Positions 1-9,974 of a stretch of 64,000 nucleotides of DNA are shown in pieces; within the stretch, counting starts at the first letter, position 1, and each line of letters begins with the position of its first letter. The stretch lies in assembly GCF_040358255.1 (NCBI RefSeq), contig NZ_CP132938.1:620001-684000 (forward strand). The letters are read 5' to 3'. The stretch comes from Tunturibacter gelidoferens. Its GTDB lineage: Bacteria; Acidobacteriota; Terriglobia; Terriglobales; Acidobacteriaceae. A program made the translations under genes and the position numbers. The notes beneath the pieces are model-generated. The model did no database searches, was not told where the DNA came from, and worked only from the letters and a program-made list of their open reading frames with translations.

Positions 1-70
1 CTACCCGTTAGCTCTTATGACGTTGTGCCGTAGTGAATAGAGTCATCCTTTCTGATTCCGCGGAACGAAA

Positions 71-3000
71 GTGGTCACGAGATTCCCCATGTCGGCCAAC
101 AGCAGCTCATACAGAATCGGCATCCTTTTCTCGCTTTGTGTCGTTTTGAGAATGCTTTTTCCTTTTAATAACGCTCTCTCGTCGGCCGTTTGGGCGCAGG
201 CGCCAACCTCAAATTGGAACGGCGTGCTTCGCTCTGACGGGCTCCTGCCCACAAACGAGGGAACGGTGCTGCTCGACTCGGGCACGAATCACTATTCCGC
301 AGCTGTAAATACAGAAGGGGCTTTTTCGTTCCAAAACCTAAATGCCGGCCTCTACTCAGTGACTGTGCGTGTCGCTCGGAACTTCTACCGCAGCGCGACC
401 CAAGTCTCTATCCCATCAGCGGTTGAAGGCGTAACGCTCAAGCTGGGCCGCGACGGCTCGGTGGAGATGGCCAACACGCAGATCGGAAGAGTAGTTGACA
501 CCGATCAACTCACGAATAAGGGAGTGAGTGAAATCCCGCTCAACAAAAGGGACTTTAGCCAAATTCTGCTACTCGCTGCGGGAACGTCCAGCGACACCAA
601 TGGAGCCTCAAACTTCACCCAGCAGTTCGCGATCAACGGCCAGCGAGGTGTGGAGGCAACTTTCTCTCTCGATGGGGCGGACATCAGTGACCCGGAAATG
701 GGTGGCGGGACGTTCACTAATTTCAATGTTGACGCAATACTTGACCTGAAATCGTCGTCCGGGGTGATGCCGGCCGAAATAGGTCGTGGCGCATCTGGCT
801 ATACCGATATTTTGACTCGACCTGGAACAAGCGACCTGCATGGATCGTTTTTCGAGTTTCTGCGAAACTCCGCTCTCGATGCCCGCAACTACTTCGATCA
901 TCCTTCCCCGGTAAGTCCGGGACGCATTCCACCTTTCAGAAGAAATGAGTTTGGATTTACAAATGGAGGTCCTGTTCCGATTTCTCGTTGGCTCGGCAAC
1001 AGCAAGCAGATCTTCTATTTCATCGAGTACCAAGGCTTCCGCCAGGTATTAGGAACGACCCAGGTTCTTTCTGTTCCAACCGCAGAACAGCGATCGGGCA
1101 TGGATACGACGGCATTCCCAGGCGACACGCTCCTTGTTCCGGTGAACTCCTCGATCAGCCAGATACTGGCGCGATATCCGCTGCCTAATTATCCAGCCGG
1201 AACATTTGGCGCGAACACGTACGCAACTTCATCCAAAGTGAATACGGACGCAGATCAGTTTTCCGGCAGGCTTGATTTTCAGAGCGGCGCCAAGGACCAC
1301 TGGATGGCGCGATTCTCTCTCGACAATCTCAGCGGCCCAACGACGAATCCAGATCAAACGGTTATAGATCCGAGCTTCGGTGTGGAATATGTCGATCACC
1401 AGCGTAATGGCGTGTTGACATGGATACACACTGCATCGCCGAGTCTCACGTTCGAATCATCGCTGAGTGCTATTCGAACGACCCCCTCTTTTCCAACTAC
1501 CAATACAACTGACCCAGCCGTCAAATTCAACGACGCTCTCTTCGAGCCGTTCAATGCCCCAGGCGGTTCCGTTTCCAGAGATTACGGAAACTTATTCCAG
1601 GCTCGAGAGAATGTAACGTTCTCGCGCAACGCCCATACTGTCAAGCTTGGTGCGGAGATTCGACTGAACCGTGACTCCGGTTATTACGGATCCAGCCCTA
1701 ACGGAGAATACGACTTTGGCGGAGGAACAGCGTACTCCGCAGTTGAAATCACATCTGCAAGCGGTTCTCACACTATCAATGTTGGAGATCCTTTGCCCGA
1801 TACCTTATCAGCGTTCCTTACCGGTAGCGCGTTTGCGTATACACGAGCTGTTGCACCCAGCTATTTCTCGAACGGCAAAAATATAGGCCCCACTGCGATA
1901 AACCGGACGGCAATCGCAGCCTACGCGCAAGACACCTGGAAAGCCACAAGCCGCCTCACGATCGGCTATGGAATGCGTCTCGAACTCTACACACCGATAT
2001 CGGATCGGGCCCATCGTACTTCCGGATTTTTCCCCTCTCCCGGCGGTGGTCAAGTTTTCTTGATTAATCCTGAACCCAGGTACCGTACGCGAATGAATAA
2101 TTGGGGGCCACGTCTGCAAGCTGACTATCGCTTACGCCCGACCCTGGTACTCCATGCCGGTGCAGCTTTGACCACGATTCCGCCCAATATCTGGCAAGAT
2201 AACATGCTAACGGGCAATCTGCCGTTCGTGTTCTACCCTCGAGTGACGGCTGGACCGACGGCATTTGTCCCCTACGGATTTCAGTTCACTCCAGCGCAGT
2301 TACCCCGCGTCTATACGCCGGACGGTACCGACATCTTTGCCAATCGACGGCCCAACGATGTCCCCGCCAACACGGAAGTTGATATCGATCGTCTGGAGCA
2401 AGGAATTGCAGATGCTTCCGAAGGAGAAACAACTCCGCTCAACGTAGGAGCGATCAGCAGGAACTTTGGGAACGCGGGTCTCGGCACGTGGTCCCTTGGC
2501 CTGGAACAGTCCATAGGACAAGTGACGCTCTCTGCCGCTTATGTCGGCACAACCGCTTATAAGCTTCCGCGCGTCGCATTTCCCAACGCCTATCCTGGCG
2601 CGACAGCAGATTTTGCTCCATATACGCACTTCAACGCCGCCGGCCAGGCTGTCGGCGGGTTCGGGACCGAAAGCGAGATGACGGCGACTTCGCACTCCTC
2701 GTACAACGCTCTACAGGTCTCCGGTCAAGGTCAAAGTCCGCATGGCGGACCTGGCTTCCAGGCAAACTATACCTGGTCGAAGTCGATTGACGATGCCAGC
2801 AGTGTAGGCGGGACCTCTGCCACCAGTACTGTGGGAGCAATCGCGCAGGCAGCGCCACAGAATCCTTTCGATACTCATCCGGAACGCGGTCCGTCAGTAT
2901 TCGACACAAGGAATTCATTCTCATTGAGTCTCACGCAGTCTCTTCCGGTTTATGCGATCCACCCGTTGAATCACGTGAGCAGTAAACTTACTCGCGGCTG

Positions 3001-3499
3001 GCAGTTGATCAGTATTTCATCGTTGTCTGGCCGTACACCTTTTACCGTTTATACGGGAATTCAGCAAACGGGTGCAGGGTCGGCCAATGCGGACAGGCCC
3101 GATCAGATCGCAAAGCCATCGCTATCCACTGCGAGGTCCAAGAGAGAGGACTACTTCGGGCGCGGAAGCGACAACGCTTCGTTTTTCTCAATCCCAATTA
3201 ACGTTCCGGGAGGAACGGGCCCTAATCAAGGGCGCTTTGGAGCTCTCGGACGGAATACCTTTCGAGGACCGGCTTATTACGACTATGACTTTTCTTTGGT
3301 CAAAGACACGCCGATCGGAAGAAGACGATCTGGAGCTGAACTCACCAACTTGCAGTTCAGGGCTGAGTTTTTCAACATGTTCAACATCGTGAACATGGGG
3401 CTTCCGTCGAACACAATCCTTGGGTCGGGCTTTGGCCAGATCAATCGAACGAATGGCAACTCCCGTCAGATTCAGTTTTCTATGAAGCTCGAATACTAA
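71..3499 (+). CDS. Oar-like TonB-dependent outer-membrane receptor
   Basis: A predicted outer-membrane beta-barrel of about 1142 residues. The N-terminus has a hydrophobic segment ending in AVWAQA, a likely signal peptide. It is followed by a carboxypeptidase-regulatory-like beta domain (about residues 48-110, with the GAFSFQNLNAGLYSVTV pattern), a plug region (LDGADISDPE near residue 200) and a long barrel rich in NARNYFD-like and aromatic motifs. The last residues (QFSMKLEY) end in Tyr, as barrel proteins do. Family knowledge: Oar-type proteins are very numerous in Acidobacteriota and are presumed to import oligosaccharides or peptides. The start is either GTG at 71 or ATG at 89; neither has a strong ribosome binding site, and an in-frame stop lies just upstream. 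There is no TonB, ExbB or ExbD nearby. The substrate cannot be deduced; it stands alone, 1 kb from the aga-like locus. Confidence 0.88.
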   Translation: MVTRFPMSANSSSYRIGILFSLCVVLRMLFPFNNALSSAVWAQAPTSNWNGVLRSDGLLPTNEGTVLLDSGTNHYSAAVNTEGAFSFQNLNAGLYSVTVRVARNFYRSATQVSIPSAVEGVTLKLGRDGSVEMANTQIGRVVDTDQLTNKGVSEIPLNKRDFSQILLLAAGTSSDTNGASNFTQQFAINGQRGVEATFSLDGADISDPEMGGGTFTNFNVDAILDLKSSSGVMPAEIGRGASGYTDILTRPGTSDLHGSFFEFLRNSALDARNYFDHPSPVSPGRIPPFRRNEFGFTNGGPVPISRWLGNSKQIFYFIEYQGFRQVLGTTQVLSVPTAEQRSGMDTTAFPGDTLLVPVNSSISQILARYPLPNYPAGTFGANTYATSSKVNTDADQFSGRLDFQSGAKDHWMARFSLDNLSGPTTNPDQTVIDPSFGVEYVDHQRNGVLTWIHTASPSLTFESSLSAIRTTPSFPTTNTTDPAVKFNDALFEPFNAPGGSVSRDYGNLFQARENVTFSRNAHTVKLGAEIRLNRDSGYYGSSPNGEYDFGGGTAYSAVEITSASGSHTINVGDPLPDTLSAFLTGSAFAYTRAVAPSYFSNGKNIGPTAINRTAIAAYAQDTWKATSRLTIGYGMRLELYTPISDRAHRTSGFFPSPGGGQVFLINPEPRYRTRMNNWGPRLQADYRLRPTLVLHAGAALTTIPPNIWQDNMLTGNLPFVFYPRVTAGPTAFVPYGFQFTPAQLPRVYTPDGTDIFANRRPNDVPANTEVDIDRLEQGIADASEGETTPLNVGAISRNFGNAGLGTWSLGLEQSIGQVTLSAAYVGTTAYKLPRVAFPNAYPGATADFAPYTHFNAAGQAVGGFGTESEMTATSHSSYNALQVSGQGQSPHGGPGFQANYTWSKSIDDASSVGGTSATSTVGAIAQAAPQNPFDTHPERGPSVFDTRNSFSLSLTQSLPVYAIHPLNHVSSKLTRGWQLISISSLSGRTPFTVYTGIQQTGAGSANADRPDQIAKPSLSTARSKREDYFGRGSDNASFFSIPINVPGGTGPNQGRFGALGRNTFRGPAYYDYDFSLVKDTPIGRRRSGAELTNLQFRAEFFNMFNIVNMGLPSNTILGSGFGQINRTNGNSRQIQFSMKLEY

Positions 3500-3676
3500 A
3501 GGTCTTCGGTCCTGTGCGCATGATCCAGGCAGTCTGGTTCTGACCGGTCGGAATGATTGAATCATGAACTGCGCCAGTCGGCTTGACGCCGCCCATTTTT
3601 TGTCCAATCTACAATCTGCGAATCGATCTCGGGGTCGATGTTCACTGGCGCGAAAAGTGCGGATTGGGAGGATCGG

Positions 3677-4299
3677 ATGCGGAATAATCAAGTCAGGGTC
3701 ATTGCTTTGGCATCTGCTCTGCAGATCGTCTTACCTGACGCAGGTCGGCAGGCAGTTGCACAGGCCGGAAAGGCCGCTATCCGGCGGTGGCTCCTTCGAT
3801 CAATACCTGATATCTGACGAGAAATCCGAGATCGCGCTGGCTCGCAGTGCTGCACCCGGTTCCATTTCCGATGGAGCCGAAGTGATGGTGCTGGGACACG
3901 CAGGATACAAGATCGCGGTGAAGGGCGCGAATGGCTTTCTCTGCATCGTGGAAAGGTCGTGGGGGCAGAGCACAGATCAGGCGAAGTTCTGGAATCCGAA
4001 GATGCGCGCCCCCCATTGCTCAATGCTCAAGCCGCGAGGAGCTTTGCGCCGATCTACCTGATGAAGACCAGGCTTGTACTGGCAGGAAAATCGAAGGCTG
4101 AAATCGCGCAGGCAATCGCGACGGCACTGAATAGGAAGGAGCTGGCCGCGCTGGAGTCTGGCGCGATGGCTTACATGATGTCGAAGCAGCAGTCCTTGAA
4201 CGACCGGGATAAGGTCTGGCACTCGCATGCGATGTTTTTTCTCCCGGCGACATGACGAAGAGCTGGGCAGCCGACGATCCCAACTCACCTGTCAGGTAG
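3677..4299 (+). pseudogene. Frameshifted secreted-protein gene (uncharacterised acidobacterial family)
   Basis: ATG at 3677 is preceded by GGGAGG at 3667-3672. Coherent protein pieces occur in successive frames: a short N-terminal piece, then LISDEKSEIALARSAAPG...GYKIAVKGANGFLCIVERSWG...FWNPKMRAPHC (about 3790-4018), then AQAARSFAPIYLMKTRLVLAGKSKAEIA...GAMAYMMSKQ...WHSHAMFFLP (about 4020-4245), then GDMTKSWAADDPNSPVR ending at TAG 4297-4299. Joined, they read as one protein of about 207 residues, so at least three indels (near 3780, 4018 and 4245) have broken it. I recognise the pattern as a conserved hypothetical family found in soil bacteria, but I know no function. It lies between the two TonB receptor genes and faces the second one. 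Confidence 0.6.
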
Positions 4300-4340
4300 C
4301 GCATGCACAGAGACTGGAGTTTGATTGGACTTAGGCACAA

Positions 4341-4371
4341 GTGCTTGTGTCTCCACCGGAGACACGAGTGC
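4341..4371. terminator. Stem-loop between convergent genes
   Basis: A long imperfect inverted repeat, with core GTGTCTCC and GGAGACAC around a 3-base loop (ACC), lies between the broken + strand gene and the convergent - strand receptor gene. The stem extends to about 14 pairs with a few G-T pairs. No T-tract follows, so a bidirectional terminator role is inference. The rest of 4300-4479 shows nothing recognisable. Confidence 0.35.
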
Positions 4372-4479
4372 GTGATGTGAGCCACGATCGATCCTGTGCT
4401 GCCTGTGCTCACCAACATCCCAGGCTTTCTCGTCCGAGCAGGTTGTGGGTTCGACGATAGCTAACCGGACACTCCCACT

Positions 4480-7400
4480 CTAGAAGACGAATCTGCCGCT
4501 GACCAGCCCGGACCTGGGACCACCGAAGCTCTTGGCCGTTGTGCTGGTGATCTGTCCGACGCTGTTATCAGTGATGGTGACGTTTGGATCTCCGAAGTTT
4601 GTGTGATTGAGTACGTTTGTGAAGCTTCCTCTCAACTCGAAGCTAGTCTCCCTGAACACCGGGAAGCTCTTGAACAGCGCAGCATTGAGCGCGTTCATGT
4701 TGGGACCCTCGACAGTACCGAACGATCCGCTACCGAACGTTCCATTTTGAGGGACTGCGAAAGCCGTCGCATTGAACCAATTGGTGATCGATCGTTTACT
4801 TTGAGGAGCGAGAGATCCACCCACACGCTGAGCCGCGCCGGCGAACTGATTGGTGTTTGAAGGATCTGGCCCGCTAAAGCCGGGAGAGAGGAAATCGCCG
4901 CTTTGAGACAAGTACGCTGCGCTTAATCGCCAGCCGCCAATAAAGCGCGACGCGAAGTTATCTGCGTTCAACAGACGCTCGCCTCTACCGAAGGGGAGTT
5001 CCCATATCACGTTGGATACGAAGCTTACCCGGGGTGTGAACTTTGCATTTCCTTTTTGACGCGAGAGGTTGTAACTATTCTCAGCCGTGACGCCGCCCTC
5101 AATGCCATTTGCCAGAGTGTCGTCATCGTCGGTGAGATTTTTCGCCCAGGTGAATCCAGCCTCGTAGCTGAGACCATGGCGGAAAGTGCGGTTTACCTCA
5201 GCCGACAACGCGTTGTAGTTTTCGTATCCGCCGTTTCGGAAGAGATAGACAGAGTAGAAGAGAGGATAAGGAGTCGCACTTTGCGAGAATGGCGTCGTGC
5301 TCGCAGGGACCTGGTTGACGTTGGTGGCATAGGTCAGTTTTACAGCTCGCGTGCCGATGTACGACAAGCGGAGGCTGGTAGCGAAGCCGAGGTTCTGTTC
5401 AAGCGTGAGATTGAACTGCTGTACGTAAGGATTGCGGTAGTTATGGTCGAAGGTCTGAATGCTGACAGCCCCTGCTCCAATGCCCCCCGCCGCGCTGTTG
5501 ATTGGATGCTGAAAGTCGACAAGTGGAGCGCCGTTCACGAGACCGTTGGTGTAGCCAACGGTGACTCCATAGGGTCCTCCGTAGAGATACGAGAACAGGG
5601 CCGCGCTGATCTCATCATTGAAGATTCCGTACCCGCCACGGATCACGGTGTTCTCATCCTTGAATGGCCGATAGGCAAAGCCAAACCTTGGATAGGCGGC
5701 CAGCTTGAACGAGTTCCTCATGCTGCGATCAGGGAAGCCAGCGGTCTGGGCAGTTTCGATAGGAATTTCAGACGGAAAGACTGGATTGATGTTTTGCTGT
5801 GCGATGGTGAGATTGGGAACGACGATAGCTCCGGTCTTGGGATCGAATGATGCGATTACGTTGTACTTGTCAACTGCCGGGCTGTTGTACTCATAACGCA
5901 CCCCGAGAAACAGCGTCAGATTTCGCTTGATCTTCCAATCGTCCTGAACGAAGGCATTGAGATCCCATAGCCGTGAGTACTGGGGCGTGCGCGGATAGGT
6001 ATATCCAGTCGTTTGGGGCAGACCAAGAAGAAAGTCTGCGTAATCGAAGTTCGAAAAAGACCCGGTGAAGCTATAGCTTCCGAAGGTCGGATTGAAGTAC
6101 TGCTCAGCTTGCATGGGCCTGTACTCTGCTCCCGCCTTGAACGTATGTGCGCCGCGCTCGTATGTCACCTGATCCACGAATTGAACGGTCTGCTCTGTGG
6201 GCTGACTGTCTGGCAATTGGTAGGGCGACGTGAAATTGTTCAGGGAGACAGAGGGGATACCTGTTTTGTCATCGGGTGCGACCTGGAGACCTGTAATTCC
6301 CAGGGAGTCTACTAGCGGCTGTCCCGCAATTTCTCCGCCGAAATCATTCGCTGTGTGCGTCAGGCCAAACTTGGCGACATTGATCATGTGGGGAGTGAGT
6401 ATCCAGGTATCGGACAACACCCCTTGCCAAGTATGTCGCTTTTGGACGCGGTATCCCGTCAGTGAAGGCGGAAGGCCACTATCGAGGACTTCTGGAGAAG
6501 ACCTGATGTATCCGACACGGGCAAAGATTGTGTTGTGCGGCGAGAACGCATAGTCGCCCCTTAGATAGTAGCGATTGGTATAGATATGCTGAGGATATGT
6601 TCCTCTGAAGTTAGCGATGTAGCTCGTTGGCGATCCGAAGTTTGGCGAAGGATAGAACGTATTTTGCCAGGTCAGCGCCCCTGCGTTGAGCATAGGCTTG
6701 GGAATCGTATTGTTCTGAAACGGAGTTCCAGTGTACGGGTTGTTGATGACAATCGGATTCGGTCCCTGGAGCAGCGCACTAAAGTCGCCGCCGCGCATTG
6801 CGAGAGTGGGCACGCTAGGGTTGATCGATATCGGCTGCGCCTCTCTTAGGAATTCGCTCGAGGCGAAGAGAAATAGCTTGTTCTTGATGATTGGTCCGCC
6901 GATGTTGGCGCCGAAATCGTTCTGGACAAGGCCGCCTACGCTGTTCGCAAAATAATTCCTCGCCTGAAAGGCGTTACTCGCGTAGTTCTCGAATACATCT
7001 CCATGGATTGCATTTGTGCCGGATTTTGTGATGACGCTCACGTTGAGCAGTTGTCCGAGTTCGGCTTTATTGTTGACCGCAGTGTACTCAACCTCCTGGA
7101 TCATTCCGAACGGAGGAAGCGACGGACCGACCATATTCCCGTAGAGAGCCGAATTTGAACTGATTCCATCGACGTTGTAATAAGCCTCGCTGCCGCGCGA
7201 TCCATACATCGACCAGTCAAAGGAGCCCCCAGCCTGGGACCCGCCAGGTAACAGTGAGGTATAGAAGAGCAAGCCGCTGTCGCCTGTCGAGTCCGACGTG
7301 CTCAACAGATTTGACGAAGAATTAGTCAGAGTCTGAGCCGATACGGTACTTGAAATCGAAGGCATCTCCGTCTCGATGACCGAGTCTCCCGCAGTGACCG

Positions 7401-7812
7401 TAACTGTCGAATTGGTGCTTCCAACCTTCATGGTCACGTCAGTGCGCAGAGTTTGCTGGGAAGCGAGAACCACTCCTGTATCTATGACCGCGGCAAAGCC
7501 GGGAGTTTCAACCTTGACGGTGTAGGTGCCGGGGTTCAAACCTGCAACAACGTAATCGCCCTTCGAGTTTGTGGTTACACTTCGGCTGATGTTGGTGCCG
7601 TCGTTCGTAACAGTCACCTGAGCATTGGGCAAAACGGCTCCATCCTGCGTGGTAACGGTTCCGGTAATAGCACCTTCCGTTCCCTGACCGAGCAGCGGCG
7701 AACAAAGCAGAAGAAGGGCAAGCGTGACGAGGCAAAGCGATTGCCACAGTTGCCGGCATAGACGGAGTTGGCGGGCGCCACTAGCAATCCGTTGCGCGAA
7801 TTCGGCTTTCAT
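4480..7812 (-). CDS. Oar-like TonB-dependent receptor of the galactosamine locus
   Basis: A protein of 1110 residues. A signal peptide (hydrophobic LCLVTLALLLLCSPLLGQ, about residues 24-43) precedes a carboxypeptidase-regulatory-like domain (GAITGTVTTQDGAVLPNAQVTV, YVVAGLNPGTYTVKV, about 46-115). A plug (YNVDGISSN near 210) and a beta-barrel ending in aromatic GRFVF follow. The start is well supported: GGAGGA lies nine bases before ATG 7812. It is downstream of, and on the same strand as, the MFS sugar porter and amidohydrolase genes. It is separated from them by 305 bases containing a likely terminator, so it probably has its own promoter. Position suggests uptake of GalNAc-containing oligosaccharides across the outer membrane, analogous to TonB receptors of non-PTS aga loci in other Gram-negatives; the substrate is inferred from context only. 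Confidence 0.9.
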   Translation of the reverse strand: MKAEFAQRIASGARQLRLCRQLWQSLCLVTLALLLLCSPLLGQGTEGAITGTVTTQDGAVLPNAQVTVTNDGTNISRSVTTNSKGDYVVAGLNPGTYTVKVETPGFAAVIDTGVVLASQQTLRTDVTMKVGSTNSTVTVTAGDSVIETEMPSISSTVSAQTLTNSSSNLLSTSDSTGDSGLLFYTSLLPGGSQAGGSFDWSMYGSRGSEAYYNVDGISSNSALYGNMVGPSLPPFGMIQEVEYTAVNNKAELGQLLNVSVITKSGTNAIHGDVFENYASNAFQARNYFANSVGGLVQNDFGANIGGPIIKNKLFLFASSEFLREAQPISINPSVPTLAMRGGDFSALLQGPNPIVINNPYTGTPFQNNTIPKPMLNAGALTWQNTFYPSPNFGSPTSYIANFRGTYPQHIYTNRYYLRGDYAFSPHNTIFARVGYIRSSPEVLDSGLPPSLTGYRVQKRHTWQGVLSDTWILTPHMINVAKFGLTHTANDFGGEIAGQPLVDSLGITGLQVAPDDKTGIPSVSLNNFTSPYQLPDSQPTEQTVQFVDQVTYERGAHTFKAGAEYRPMQAEQYFNPTFGSYSFTGSFSNFDYADFLLGLPQTTGYTYPRTPQYSRLWDLNAFVQDDWKIKRNLTLFLGVRYEYNSPAVDKYNVIASFDPKTGAIVVPNLTIAQQNINPVFPSEIPIETAQTAGFPDRSMRNSFKLAAYPRFGFAYRPFKDENTVIRGGYGIFNDEISAALFSYLYGGPYGVTVGYTNGLVNGAPLVDFQHPINSAAGGIGAGAVSIQTFDHNYRNPYVQQFNLTLEQNLGFATSLRLSYIGTRAVKLTYATNVNQVPASTTPFSQSATPYPLFYSVYLFRNGGYENYNALSAEVNRTFRHGLSYEAGFTWAKNLTDDDDTLANGIEGGVTAENSYNLSRQKGNAKFTPRVSFVSNVIWELPFGRGERLLNADNFASRFIGGWRLSAAYLSQSGDFLSPGFSGPDPSNTNQFAGAAQRVGGSLAPQSKRSITNWFNATAFAVPQNGTFGSGSFGTVEGPNMNALNAALFKSFPVFRETSFELRGSFTNVLNHTNFGDPNVTITDNSVGQITSTTAKSFGGPRSGLVSGRFVF

Positions 7813-7887
7813 TGGACAGTTCCTCCGTTTAGTTACTCCATTACCTGAGATACATTGGCCTGATTGCTACCGCTGTCGGCATTCTCT

Positions 7888-7899
7888 TATATTCCGTTT
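7888..7899 (-). promoter_or_regulatory. Possible operator half-site before the receptor gene
   Basis: In the AT-rich leader of the receptor gene, TATATTCCGTTT on the + strand matches 11 of 12 bases of one arm of the palindrome at 11148-11183. A second related element (ACGATTTATGG) follows within 20 bases. It may be a binding site of the DeoR-type regulator of this locus. This is a pattern match by eye between two intergenic regions, not a computed motif. Confidence 0.25.
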
Positions 7900-8066
7900 T
7901 ATTACGATTTATGGTTTATAGAGAGGAACAGTAACAGATATGACAGCGATGTCAAGATTAAAAGAAATCTAACGTAATATTGTTGAATTTACTGTTGGTT
8001 GGGTGCAGGGCTTAACCTGTCCGGACTTGCAATCGGGTCCACTCGATCACAAACGAAGCAGTTCTT

Positions 8067-8095
8067 AAAAAATGCGCCGCTGCTAGGTGAGCAGC
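8067..8095 (-). terminator. Rho-independent terminator after the MFS gene
   Basis: Read on the - strand, GCTGCT, a 5-base loop and AGCAGC form a stem, followed by GGCGCA and then six T. It starts about 22 bases after the stop codon of the sugar porter gene and precedes the receptor gene. The remaining 7813-8117 interval is AT-rich and probably holds the receptor promoter. Confidence 0.55.
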
Positions 8096-8117
8096 CGCTT
8101 CATGAGGAGCGGCACGG

Positions 8118-9920
8118 TTAGCTTCCCAAGGCTTCGAAGTGCTGCTCAATCTGCTCCAGGGTCTTTCCTTTGGTCTCCGGCAGGAAGAAGGTTGCGGTGA
8201 TGAAGTAGATCACTGTGAACCCGGCAAACAGAAAGAACATAGTCGAGTAGCCGTATTTACTTACGACAGGGAGAAACAGAACCGCCAGTGTGGTCGATAC
8301 GAGCTGATTGATCACTAGCGCGACACTCATTCCGATGGAGCGAATTCGCGTTGGCATTAACTCCGAAAGCGCAAGCCAGACGCAGACTCCGGGCCCTACT
8401 GCAAAGAAAGCGATAAACGCAAACAGCGCGAGCGCCACCAGGTATCCGTGAGTCCGATCGGGAATTTGACCGATTCGCGCTCGTTCAATTGTCAAAGGCG
8501 CGGTCCGAGCAGCGTCGAGATCAGAGAAAGGATTCTTGAAGAAGGCTTCGATCCTGGTCGCAGGAATGGAGCTTGCCCGAGTAATCCGGATGGGTTCTGC
8601 CGCAGGGTCGTCTGAGCGTACGAAAGTAGTCGCCCCGGTAAAGCCTCCGTAGGAGTAGATCACCGCCAGCGATGCATGGGCACCAAGCGAGGTCGTGTCT
8701 TCGTGACCGCTGGCCGTCAGTAGACGATCGGCTTCCGGTTGATCGAACTTAAGGATTAACTCCTGTTGCGGCCCTACGAGAGATTGGACAGCGCCGCGAC
8801 ACTCCAAATTGGATTTTTCCGTTTTCCAAAATAGCGTTCCGATTGTGATCAGCGTCGCCATCAGGCCCGTGCTACCCAAAATGAGCAAAAACCTGCGTCC
8901 CTTGCGATCGACGAGTGTCATTCCTACGATCGTCATCAGGAAGTTTACGGTAGTAAAGATGACATATCCCCAATGCGCTGCTAAATCGGAGAGGCCGCTT
9001 TGTAGCAGAATGCTTGTGTTGTAGCCGATGATCGAGTTGACGCCGGTCGCTGTGTTACAGAAGAGAATCACGCAAGCAAGTAGAAATGGAATGAGGTACT
9101 TTCTGCGAAAGAGGCTCTCCGTGTTCTTCTGACCTGATCCATCCGGCATCCCGACATTCAGCGAACGCCCTTCCATCTCGCCGAACTCGAGCTCCGCCAT
9201 TGCCGGTGTTCGCGAGCGAAGGAGTGCCGCCATAGCACGTTCACGATGGCCAGCGCGAAATAGATGGCGCGGAGACTCCGTGACGAAGATACTACCGAGA
9301 ACGAATAGGACTCCGGGCGGCAGCGAGATCCAGAAGATGTGTCGCCACGCACGATCTTTGACCTGAAACAACGTCGCGGCATCGGACGCACGCGCCATAG
9401 CTTCAACGCGATAGCTGTAGTAAATTCCGATCAATGCTGCGGCTACGATACCGAGCGTAAGCAGCCACTGAAATATGCCCGTTCCTTTACCGCGATTGGT
9501 TGAAGCGAGGCATTCCGCAAGATAGAGCGGTACCACCACACCGATAAATCCCCCGCTAATGCCCTGCAGCAGTCGTCCAACAAATAGCGGACCGTAGCCA
9601 TGGGACAGCGCGATGACGGGAATGCTCACAACAAAGACGAGGCCGCTCAAGGTCATCATCGGTTTGCGGCCCATCCAGTCCGCGAGCAGCCCGGCGAAGA
9701 TGGTCGAGATGACGCTACCGAGCAAGACAGCCGCCACAATCACCGAGAGCTGTCCGGCATTCAATCCTGAGGTCGCCTCCAAATAGGGCAGCGCTCCCCC
9801 GATGATTCCGATGTCCACCCCATAGAGCAGGCCGCCGAGTCCGGCTACACACAAGAGCAAAGCGTTATAGCTGCGTTGACTTGAGGCTGATGCGGAAGAG
9901 GAACTAGCTCCAGAGATCAT
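8118..9920 (-). CDS. Sugar-porter family MFS transporter with large periplasmic loop
   Basis: A 12-helix inner-membrane sugar transporter. Signatures seen: GLLYGVDIGIIGGALP in helix 1, DWMGRKP after helix 2, VTESPRHL between helices 6 and 7, DRKGRR after helix 8 and LPETKGKTLEQIE at the end. These are the hallmark motifs of the sugar porter family. Length is 600 residues against a usual 450-500. The excess is an insertion of about 120 residues (about 370-491) between helices 9 and 10, which by topology faces the periplasm; it is not hydrophobic. It lies 54 bases after the amidohydrolase gene on the same strand, so the two are probably co-transcribed. In this locus it most likely imports free GalNAc, galactosamine or a related sugar as a non-PTS permease. 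The first residues are Ser/Ala-rich and cytoplasmic. Confidence 0.87.
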   Translation of the reverse strand: MISGASSSSASASSQRSYNALLLCVAGLGGLLYGVDIGIIGGALPYLEATSGLNAGQLSVIVAAVLLGSVISTIFAGLLADWMGRKPMMTLSGLVFVVSIPVIALSHGYGPLFVGRLLQGISGGFIGVVVPLYLAECLASTNRGKGTGIFQWLLTLGIVAAALIGIYYSYRVEAMARASDAATLFQVKDRAWRHIFWISLPPGVLFVLGSIFVTESPRHLFRAGHRERAMAALLRSRTPAMAELEFGEMEGRSLNVGMPDGSGQKNTESLFRRKYLIPFLLACVILFCNTATGVNSIIGYNTSILLQSGLSDLAAHWGYVIFTTVNFLMTIVGMTLVDRKGRRFLLILGSTGLMATLITIGTLFWKTEKSNLECRGAVQSLVGPQQELILKFDQPEADRLLTASGHEDTTSLGAHASLAVIYSYGGFTGATTFVRSDDPAAEPIRITRASSIPATRIEAFFKNPFSDLDAARTAPLTIERARIGQIPDRTHGYLVALALFAFIAFFAVGPGVCVWLALSELMPTRIRSIGMSVALVINQLVSTTLAVLFLPVVSKYGYSTMFFLFAGFTVIYFITATFFLPETKGKTLEQIEQHFEALGS

Positions 9921-9974
9921 AGGTCGTATTTGCTCCCGCCAGCAGTATCTCAGGGGTCATTCCTGCTCCCAATT

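Noticed and set aside
5056..5850. 264-codon + strand frame
   Set aside because: Antisense to the TonB receptor at 4480-7812; no recognisable domain.
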